Assembly: GCA_035699085.1 (NCBI GenBank)
Contig: DASSBG010000045.1
Location: 124,001-188,000 of the forward strand
From: DASSBG01 sp035699085
GTDB lineage: Bacteria; Pseudomonadota; Gammaproteobacteria; Xanthomonadales; Rhodanobacteraceae
Reading direction: 5' to 3'
Length of the DNA: 64,000 nt
The translations under genes and the position numbers were made by a program. The notes under the pieces were generated by a model. It ran no database searches and had not been told where the DNA came from. It saw nothing but the letters and a program-made list of their open reading frames with translations. Shown piece after piece: positions 37,654 through 43,870 of this stretch. How positions within the stretch are numbered: position 1 is the stretch's first letter; each line of letters opens with the position of its first letter.

Positions 37654-38589
37654 ATGACCGAAGCCGATCGCGCCCGCCTGCCTGACGTCGCCAGCGCCGC
37701 CGTCCCGCAACCCGCTGCCGAACTGGCCTGGGTCGGCATGCAGGGCATGGCCATGCCGCTGCAGCTCGATGGCAACCCCGCGGAACAGCGTTGCGGCAGC
37801 GCCCGGGTCTCCGCCTGGGTCGACCTGGCCGAACGCCAGAGTCGCGGCATCCACATGTCGCGTTTGTATGCGCTGGCCGGCGAGACGCTGGCCCGCGACA
37901 GCCTTAGCCCGACGGCGCTGCGCCACGTGCTGCGCGGCTTCCTCGATTCCCACGAGGGCCTCAGCACGCGCGCCCGGCTGCGTGCCGATTTCGAGCTGCT
38001 GCTGCGCCGCCCGGCGCTGAAAAGCGACCGGCACGGCTGGATCGCGTATCCGGCCAGCGTCTGCGCCACGCTGCAGGGCAACCAGTGCAGCATCGAAATG
38101 ACGGTCACGGTGAGCTACTCGTCCACCTGTCCCGCCTCGGCAGCGCTGTCGCGGCAGGTCGTGGCCGAGCATTTTGCCGCCGAGTTTGCCGACGATGCGC
38201 CGCTCGAGCGCGAGGCGGTGCAGCGCTGGCTGGCCAGCGAAGCCGGCATGGCGGCGACGCCGCACAGCCAGCGCAGCGAAGCCCGCGTGCGCGTGCGCCT
38301 GGCGCCATCGCTGCACCTGCCGCTGCGCGAGCTGGTCGACACCATCGAGGCCGCGCTGCAGACGCCGGTGCAGGCCGCGGTGCGGCGCGAGGACGAGCAG
38401 GCCTTCGCCGAGCGCAATGCCGCCAACCTCATGTTCTGCGAGGACGCCGCGCGGCGCCTGCACGCGGCGCTGGATGCCGATGCGCGCTACGCCGACTTCC
38501 ATATCCGCGCCAGCCACTTCGAGAGCCTGCATCCGCATGATGCGGTGGCGGTCGCGGTGAAGGGCGTGGGCGGCGGGTTCGATGCTTGA
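37654..38589 (+). CDS. folE2: GTP cyclohydrolase IB (FolE2)
   Basis: A 311-residue enzyme making 7,8-dihydroneopterin triphosphate from GTP, the first step of folate and queuosine synthesis. Family signatures are AELAWVGMQGMAMPL near the N-terminus, RVSAWVDLAERQSRGIHMSRLY, the metal-ligand Cys in SYSSTCPASAALS, HSQRSEARV with the catalytic His region, and ADFHIRASHFESLHPHDAVAV at the end. Type IB enzymes work with metals other than zinc and are often a zinc-limitation reserve, but I see no Zur box in the 43 nt upstream. ATG 37654 is chosen. It is convergent with murB, with a GGGACC array between. Confidence 0.93.
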   Translation: MTEADRARLPDVASAAVPQPAAELAWVGMQGMAMPLQLDGNPAEQRCGSARVSAWVDLAERQSRGIHMSRLYALAGETLARDSLSPTALRHVLRGFLDSHEGLSTRARLRADFELLLRRPALKSDRHGWIAYPASVCATLQGNQCSIEMTVTVSYSSTCPASAALSRQVVAEHFAAEFADDAPLEREAVQRWLASEAGMAATPHSQRSEARVRVRLAPSLHLPLRELVDTIEAALQTPVQAAVRREDEQAFAERNAANLMFCEDAARRLHAALDADARYADFHIRASHFESLHPHDAVAVAVKGVGGGFDA

Positions 38590-38591
38590 GC

Positions 38592-38645
38592 GGGACCCGG
38601 GTCCCGGGTCCCGCCGACCCGGTCCCCGGTCCCCGGTCCCCGACC
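38592..38645. repeat. GGGACC tandem repeat, array 2
   Basis: GGGACCCGGGTCCCGGGTCC, then GGTCCCCGGTCCCC units. The array fills the whole 56-nt gap between the convergent folE2 and murB stops. It contains GGGACC and its complement GGTCCC in opposite halves, so it can fold and may end both transcripts. Confidence 0.8.
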
Positions 38646-39698
38646 CTAAACCACCACCGGCTCCGGTTGCAGCGTCACGCCGAAGCGTGCGGCGACGCCA
38701 TCGCGCACGCGGCCGGCCAGGGCCCACAGTTCGGCGCCGCTGGCGCCGCCATGGTTGACGAGCACCAGTGCATGGCGGTTGGATATGCCGGCATCGCCCT
38801 CGCGCACGCCCTTGAAGCCGCAGGCCTCGATCAGCCACGCGGCCGACAGCTTGGCCTGCGCGCCATCGGCCAGCGGCCACAGCGCCAGCGCCGGATGCGC
38901 AGCCTTCAGGGCCTGCGCCTCGGCCAGCGGCACGATCGGGTTCTTGAAAAAGCTGCCTGCGTTGCCGATCACTGCCGGGTCAGGGAGCTTGCGCGTGCGC
39001 AGGTGCACGACGGCTTCGGCGACGTGGAAGGGCGCCGGCCGCTCGACGCCCATGCGCGCCAGCTCCTCGCGCAAGCCGGCGTAGTCGGTGCGCGGCGCCG
39101 GCGCGCGTGGCAGGCGGAAGCGCACGGCGGTGACGATGTGGCGGCCCGGTTCGCGCTTGAAGCGCGAGTCGCGGTAGCCGAATGCGCAGTCGTCGCGCGC
39201 CAGGCTGACGAAGCGGCCAGCCTCGCGGTCCCATGCCTCGACGGCCTCGATGAACTCCGCCACCTCCACCCCGTAGGCGCCGATGTTCTGGATCGGCGCC
39301 GCGCCGACGGTACCGGGGATCATGATGAGGTTTTCCAGCCCGGCGTGGCCCTCGGCCAGTGACCAGCGGACGAAGTCGTCCCAGCGTTCGCCGGCCGCCA
39401 CGCGCAGGCCGACGCCGCCGGCGTCGGTGACAGTCAACTCCACGCCCAGCGCCGCCATCACCAGTACGGTTCCGGGGTAATCGCCGGTAAACAGGATGTT
39501 GCTGCCCGAGCCCAGCACCAGCAACGGATGGTCGCGCAGCTCGGCGCGCGCCAGCAGCTCCGGCAAGCTGCCCGGCTCGCGCAGCTCAACCAGATGCCGC
39601 GCCCGTGCCGCCACCCGCAGCGTGTTGCGGTCGCCAAGCGGCGCGTCGGCGACCAGGCCCGCGCCGCTGTCGGTTGCGTTGCCGGCCTCACTCGCCAT
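38646..39698 (-). CDS. murB: UDP-N-acetylenolpyruvoylglucosamine reductase
   Basis: A 350-residue FAD enzyme that makes UDP-MurNAc in peptidoglycan synthesis. The FAD-binding signature is HPLLVLGSGSNILFTGDYPGTVL (near residue 47). GLENLIMIPGTVGAAPIQNIGAYGVE is the second signature, FGYRDSRFKREPGR follows, and IGNAGSFFKNPIV carries the catalytic Ser. The C-terminal domain is of the E. coli type, with LIEACGFKG-REGDAGISNRHALVLVN. ATG 39698 overlaps the pyrD 3' end by 11 nt, so the two share a transcript. Confidence 0.96.
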   Translation of the reverse strand: MASEAGNATDSGAGLVADAPLGDRNTLRVAARARHLVELREPGSLPELLARAELRDHPLLVLGSGSNILFTGDYPGTVLVMAALGVELTVTDAGGVGLRVAAGERWDDFVRWSLAEGHAGLENLIMIPGTVGAAPIQNIGAYGVEVAEFIEAVEAWDREAGRFVSLARDDCAFGYRDSRFKREPGRHIVTAVRFRLPRAPAPRTDYAGLREELARMGVERPAPFHVAEAVVHLRTRKLPDPAVIGNAGSFFKNPIVPLAEAQALKAAHPALALWPLADGAQAKLSAAWLIEACGFKGVREGDAGISNRHALVLVNHGGASGAELWALAGRVRDGVAARFGVTLQPEPVVV

Positions 39699-40728
39699 GC
39701 GGGCCGCCGCCGTACTGGCGCACGATCTCCTCGGCGCACTCTGCGAGCAGCGCCGGACCGCGGTAAACGAGGCCGCTGTAGAGCTGCACCAGCGTGGCGC
39801 CGGCGCCAAGTTTGTCGGCGGCGTCGGCGCCTTCCATGATGCCGCCCACGCCGACCAGCGGCAGCCGCCCGCCGAGCCGCGCCGCCATGCCGCGCAGCAC
39901 TTGGGTGGAGCGCGCGAACAGCGGGCGTCCGGACAGGCCGCCGACCTCGTCGGCGTGCGCCGCGCCATGCACAGCCTCGCGCGCGGTGGTGGTGTTGGTG
40001 CAGATGACGCCGTCGATGCCGGCATCGAGCAGGGCGCCTGCCAGGGTGTCGAGGGCGGCCTCGTCCAGGTCCGGGGCGATCTTCACCAGCAGCGGTTTGC
40101 GCGCGCCGTGCCGGCCAGCCAGCCTCTCCTGCGCCTCCCGCAATGTGCCAAGCAATCCCCGCAGCGCCTCACCCTGTTGCAGGTCGCGCAAGCCTTGGGT
40201 GTTGGGTGAGGAGATGTTGACTGCGACGTAACTTGCGCGCGGGTACACGCGCTCCAGGCAGTGCAGGTAGTCGGCCGCGGCTTCGCTGTTGGGCGTGTCG
40301 CGGTTGCGACCGATGTTGATGCCCAGCACGCCCGTGTAGCTGCTGCGGTCGAGGTTGCGCAGCAGCGCATCGACGCCGTCGTTGTTGAAGCCCATGCGGT
40401 TGATGATCGCTTCGTGCGCGGGCAGCCGGAACAGGCGCGGCTGCGGGTTGCCCGGTTGCGGACGCGGCGTCACCGTGCCCACCTCGATGAAGCCGAAGCC
40501 GAGGCTCGCCAGCGCATCGATGTGATCGCCGTTCTTGTCCAGTCCGGCAGCGAGGCCGACCGGGTTCGGGAAGTCGATGCCGAAGGCGTGCACCGGCATC
40601 GGCGGCGGCGGGCGCCGCAGGCGATGGGCGAAACCGCTGCGCTGCGCCACGCCCAGCGCATAGAGCGTGGCGCGGTGGCTCAGCTCCGGGTCCAGCGCAA
40701 ACAGCAGCGGTCGCAAACGTTCGTACAT
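39688..40728 (-). CDS. pyrD: Dihydroorotate dehydrogenase (quinone), class 2
   Basis: A 346-residue membrane-associated flavoprotein of pyrimidine synthesis that passes electrons to ubiquinone. It begins MYERLRPLLFALDPELSH, the amphipathic membrane helix of class 2 enzymes, then FPNPVGLAAGLDKNGDHIDAL and FIEVGTVTPRPQPGNPQPRLFRL. FMN-site signatures are NRMGFNNDGVD, YVAVNISSPNTQGLRDLQ with the catalytic Ser and Asn, LLVKIAPDLDE, GVICTNTTTARE and GGLSGRPLFARSTQVL. ATG 40728 gives the normal N-terminus; ATG 40737 adds three residues. The upstream region is filled by a palindromic element. Confidence 0.97.
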   Translation of the reverse strand: MYERLRPLLFALDPELSHRATLYALGVAQRSGFAHRLRRPPPPMPVHAFGIDFPNPVGLAAGLDKNGDHIDALASLGFGFIEVGTVTPRPQPGNPQPRLFRLPAHEAIINRMGFNNDGVDALLRNLDRSSYTGVLGINIGRNRDTPNSEAAADYLHCLERVYPRASYVAVNISSPNTQGLRDLQQGEALRGLLGTLREAQERLAGRHGARKPLLVKIAPDLDEAALDTLAGALLDAGIDGVICTNTTTAREAVHGAAHADEVGGLSGRPLFARSTQVLRGMAARLGGRLPLVGVGGIMEGADAADKLGAGATLVQLYSGLVYRGPALLAECAEEIVRQYGGGPHGE

Positions 40729-40750
40729 GCCGCGCATGGTAGCGGAGCGC

Positions 40751-40907
40751 CAAAACCGGGGTCCAAAACCGGGGTCAGAGTGCACTTTCAAAACCGGGGT
40801 CAGAGTGCACTTTTGGACCAATTGGCGGCTAGCGGCCGCGCCCGCCAATCAAAAGTGCACTCTGACCCCGGTTTTGGAGCGAAAGTGCACTCTGACCCCG
40901 GTTTTGG
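40751..40907. repeat. CCGGGGTCAGAGTGCAC palindromic element 1 (double-armed)
   Basis: Two left arms (40764-40789 and 40790-40814) and two right arms (40851-40875 and 40882-40905) carry AAAACCGGGGTCAGAGTG followed by CACTTTT, and its exact reverse complement. Between the inner arms lies a 36-nt spacer (40815-40850) with its own 8-bp inverted repeat ATTGGCGG/CCGCCAAT. A truncated arm is at 40751-40763. The element sits between the pyrD start and the ALDH stop (8 nt away). Elements 2-4 are at 47233, 55171 and 62142. Confidence 0.9.
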
Positions 40908-40914
40908 GCGGCAA

Positions 40915-42450
40915 TCAGACGTTGAACTTGATGCCTTGCGCCAGCGGCAGTTCGTCGGAGTAGTTGATGGTGTTGGTCTGCCGGCGCATGTAGGCCTTCC
41001 AGGCATCGGAGCCGGACTCGCGGCCACCGCCGGTCTCCTTCTCGCCGCCGAACGCGCCGCCGATCTCGGCGCCGCTGGTGCCGATGTTGACGTTGGCGAT
41101 GCCGCAGTCCGAACCCATCGCGCCGAGGAAGCGCTCGGCGGCCTTCAGGTCGCGGGTGAAGATGGCCGACGACAGACCCTGCGGCGCGGCGTTCTGCATG
41201 GCGATGGCCTCGTCCAGCGTCTTGAATGGCATCACGTAGAGGATCGGCGCGAAGGTCTCGGTCTGCACGATCTCGCTGTCGTTGGCGATGCCGCTGATGA
41301 TGGTCGGCAGCACGAAGTTGCCCGGTCGGTCGCCCAGCGCGGCGCCGCCGGTCTCGACCGTGCCGCCGGCGGCCTTGGCCTTTTCGATGGCGTCCACGAA
41401 GCGCTTCACCGCCGCCTGGTCGGTCAGCGGGCCCATCAGCGTGTCCGCCTTGGTCGGGTCGCCGGTTTTGCCTTCCACCTGCTTGTAGGCGGCGACCAGC
41501 TTGGCCAGCACGTCGTCGTAGATCGCTTCATGGATGAACACGCGGCGGGTCGAGGTGCAGCGCTGGCCACAGGTGCCGACGGCGCCGAAGACGATCGCGG
41601 GGATCGCCAGCTTCAGGTCGGCGGTCTCGTCGACGATCATGGCGTTGTTGCCGCCGAGCTCCAGCAGCGAGCGGCCCATGCGCGCGGCGACGCGCTCGCC
41701 GACCATGCGGCCCACTTTGGTCGAGCCGGTGAAGCTGATCAGCGGGATGCGCTTGTCGTCGACAAACTTCTGCGCCAGCTCGGTGCCGGCGTCGTTGATC
41801 AGGAAGAAGATGTCGGGGAAGCCGCCGTCCTTCAGCGCCTCGTTGCAGATCTTCATCGTCGCGATGGCGGACAGCGCGCCCTTCGGCGACGGCTTCCAGA
41901 TGCAGATGTCGCCGCAGGCCGCGGCCAGCATCGCATTCCAGGCCCATACCGCGACCGGGAAGTTGAAGGCGCTGATGATGCCGACCAGGCCCAGCGGGTG
42001 GTACTGGTCGTACATGCGGTGGCCGGGGCGCTCCGAATGCATGGTGGCGCCGTACATCATGCGGCTCTGGCCAACCGCGAAGTCGGCGATGTCGATCATC
42101 TCCTGCACTTCGCCGTCGCCCTCGGGCTTGATCTTGCCCATCTCCAGGGCGACCAGCGAACCGAGCGCGTCCTTGTGCTTGCGCAGTGCCTCGGCACACA
42201 GCCGCACCGCCTCGCCGCGCTGCGGCGCCGGCGTGGTGCGCCAGACCTGGAAGGCCTGCTGGGCGCGCTCGATGATGGTCTCGTAATCGGCCGCGCTGGT
42301 CGCGTGGATGCGCGCGATCGTCTCGTTGCTCGAGGGGTTGTTGGCCTCGATGGTGCCGGCGTCGGTGGCCTTGGACCATTCGCCGCGGCCCAGGTAGGTG
42401 CCGGAATGCGTGTCGGTGAGGCCGAAGGGCTGGAGAATGGCGTTGGACAT
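40915..42450 (-). CDS. ALDH7-family aldehyde dehydrogenase (AASADH / AmaB-like)
   Basis: A 511-residue NAD(P)-dependent dehydrogenase of family 7; close relatives oxidise 2-aminoadipate semialdehyde in lysine breakdown (AmaB, antiquitin) or related aldehydes. Seen are the NAD site ISAFNFPVAVWAWNAMLAAACGD with IWKPSP, FTGSTKVGRMVGERV, the catalytic Glu in LLELGGNNAMIV, and the catalytic Cys in GAVGTCGQRCTSTRR. Family-7 marks are the two cysteine positions GTCGQRCTS and FGGEKETGGGRESGSDAWKAYMRRQTNTINY near the end (over about 35 residues). GCAGGAG precedes ATG 42450, and a TACAAT -10 box is 70 nt upstream. It is monocistronic. Confidence 0.9.
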   Translation of the reverse strand: MSNAILQPFGLTDTHSGTYLGRGEWSKATDAGTIEANNPSSNETIARIHATSAADYETIIERAQQAFQVWRTTPAPQRGEAVRLCAEALRKHKDALGSLVALEMGKIKPEGDGEVQEMIDIADFAVGQSRMMYGATMHSERPGHRMYDQYHPLGLVGIISAFNFPVAVWAWNAMLAAACGDICIWKPSPKGALSAIATMKICNEALKDGGFPDIFFLINDAGTELAQKFVDDKRIPLISFTGSTKVGRMVGERVAARMGRSLLELGGNNAMIVDETADLKLAIPAIVFGAVGTCGQRCTSTRRVFIHEAIYDDVLAKLVAAYKQVEGKTGDPTKADTLMGPLTDQAAVKRFVDAIEKAKAAGGTVETGGAALGDRPGNFVLPTIISGIANDSEIVQTETFAPILYVMPFKTLDEAIAMQNAAPQGLSSAIFTRDLKAAERFLGAMGSDCGIANVNIGTSGAEIGGAFGGEKETGGGRESGSDAWKAYMRRQTNTINYSDELPLAQGIKFNV

Positions 42451-42519
42451 GGTCGCTCCTGCTGGTTCGCGAAGCCCGCGCCGCCACGCCGGACAGCGCG
42501 CCGCGCGGGCAAAACGGAC

Positions 42520-42525
42520 ATTGTA
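42520..42525 (-). promoter_or_regulatory. Candidate -10 box of the ALDH gene
   Basis: On the minus strand TACAAT stands 70 nt upstream of the ATG at 42450, in GAGCGCGCTACAATGTCCG. The -35 side is GC-rich and not recognisable. Confidence 0.4.
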
Positions 42526-42617
42526 GCGCGCTCGCGCAGCGGGCGCTCGGGACCAAGGAGCAGGAAGCCGCAAAAGCAAAGGCGAAGGATCGCAGGCCCG
42601 GCGAAGCCCGGAAGCAT

Positions 42618-42656
42618 CGTAGGTTGGCGGTGAGCGAAGCGAACCCCAACAGCCGG
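42618..42656 (+). repeat. Dispersed TAGGTTGG-type repeat, copy 5
   Basis: CGTAGGTTGGCGGTGAGCGA, followed by AGCGAACCCCAACAGCCGG. It shares 30 or so bases with copy 1 at 26162-26200, including the GCGCAGTC stretch after it. Confidence 0.75.
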
Positions 42657-42814
42657 CGCAGTCAGCACGATCCGCGACGCAGCCAAGCGAAGCCGCCGGC
42701 ACCCACCCGCAACGGACGCCGCGCTCCGGCAACGCTCGCTGGGCCGGTGCTTCACGCCCCGAACGACGCGCGGCAGCGAGAGCATTTTGCCACGGACTGG
42801 AATCCGCGCTCTTC

Positions 42815-42862
42815 GGGTCCCGGGTCCCGGGTCCCGGGTCCCGGGTCCCGATCCCCAGTCCC
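42815..42862. repeat. GGGTCCC tandem repeat, array 3
   Basis: Five 7-bp units CGGGTCC repeat head to tail, then ATCCCCAGTCCC-like decay. GGGTCCC is the complement of the units of array 1, so this array runs the other way. It lies 40 nt upstream of the ribF start. Confidence 0.85.
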
Positions 42863-42889
42863 GCGCCGCGCGCCCAGCGCGGCGCCCGC

Positions 42890-42895
42890 TATACT
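42890..42895 (+). promoter_or_regulatory. Candidate -10 box of ribF-ileS-lspA
   Basis: TATACT in CCCGCTATACTCCCCCGATG lies only 6 nt before the ribF start codon. If used, transcription would begin at or next to the ATG, giving a leaderless message. Confidence 0.4.
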
Positions 42896-42901
42896 CCCCC
42901 G

Positions 42902-43870
42902 ATGATCGAGGTTTACCGGGATGCTGCGGGGTCGTGCCTGGCTCCGGGCGGCAGCGTCGTGGCCGTGGGCGCATTCGACGGGCTGCATGTCGGCCATCGC
43001 GAGCTGTTGGCGCGCGTGCGCGAGCGTGCGCGGGCGCGCAGCTTGGTGCCGGCAATCGTCAGCTTTGAGCCGCTGCCGCGGGCGTTCTTCGCCGAGCGGC
43101 CGTTGCCGCGGCTGGCCTCGCGGCTGGAAAGGATCGCGGGCCTCGACGCGGCCGGCATCAAGAGCGCGCTGATGCTGCGCTTCGACGCTGCGCTGGCTGC
43201 CATGTCGGCCGAATCGTTCGTGCGCGAGGTGCTGCTGGCGCGGTTGGGGACCCGTGAGGTGCACGTCGGCGAGAACTTCCGCTTCGGCCACCAGCGTCGC
43301 GGCGATCTCGACCTGCTGCGCCGCATGGGCGCGGCCTCGGGATTCGAGGTGCGGGTGATGGCGCCGGTCGAGGTCGACGGGGAGCGGGTGTCATCCTCGC
43401 GCATCCGCGCCTTGCTGGCAGCCGGCGAGTTCGATGCCGCCGCGCCGCTGCTGGGCCGGCCGTTCTCCATTTGTGGCCGGGTCGCCTACGGCAACCAGCT
43501 TGGCCGCACCCTTGGCTTTCCCACCGCCAACATCCATCTTGGCAGCCGGGTCAGTCCGATCGGCGGGATTTTCGCGGTGCGCGTGGGCATCGGCGACGAA
43601 TCGCCAACCCGGCCGGGCGTCGCCAGCCTCGGCACGCGGCCCACGGTCAATGGCAGCGAGCCGCTGCTCGAGGCCCACCTGTTCGATTTCACCGGCGACC
43701 TCTATGGCCGCCGCATCACCGTCGCGTTTGCCGGCAAGCTGCGCGACGAAACAAAGTTCGACGACCTCGACGCCATGGTCGAGCAGATGCACCGCGATGC
43801 CGCCGACGCGCGTGCGGTGCTCGGCATGGACGGCGCGAGCACATCAGCCTGTGGATCAAGCGACGCATGA
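42902..43870 (+). CDS. ribF: Bifunctional riboflavin kinase / FAD synthetase
   Basis: A 322-residue enzyme making FMN and FAD. The N-terminal nucleotidyl-transferase half has VVAVGAFDGLHVGHRELLARV (H-x-G-H), FVREVLLARLGTREVHVGENFRFGHQRRGD (over residues 102-131) and ERVSSSRIRALLAAGEFDAA. The C-terminal kinase half has GRVAYGNQLGRTLGFPTANI and the end LEAHLFDFTGDLYGRRITVAF. ATG 42902 is the natural start. The stop overlaps the ileS start by 4 nt (ATGA). ribF-ileS-lspA is a widely conserved order. Confidence 0.96.
   Translation: MIEVYRDAAGSCLAPGGSVVAVGAFDGLHVGHRELLARVRERARARSLVPAIVSFEPLPRAFFAERPLPRLASRLERIAGLDAAGIKSALMLRFDAALAAMSAESFVREVLLARLGTREVHVGENFRFGHQRRGDLDLLRRMGAASGFEVRVMAPVEVDGERVSSSRIRALLAAGEFDAAAPLLGRPFSICGRVAYGNQLGRTLGFPTANIHLGSRVSPIGGIFAVRVGIGDESPTRPGVASLGTRPTVNGSEPLLEAHLFDFTGDLYGRRITVAFAGKLRDETKFDDLDAMVEQMHRDAADARAVLGMDGASTSACGSSDA

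Larger units (their letters stand above)
42451..42901. other. Divergent intergenic region ALDH / ribF
   Basis: 451 nt hold the candidate -10 boxes of both genes, a TAGGTTGG copy (42618-42656) and the third GGGACC/GGGTCCC array (42815-42862). No gene is seen. Confidence 0.6.
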
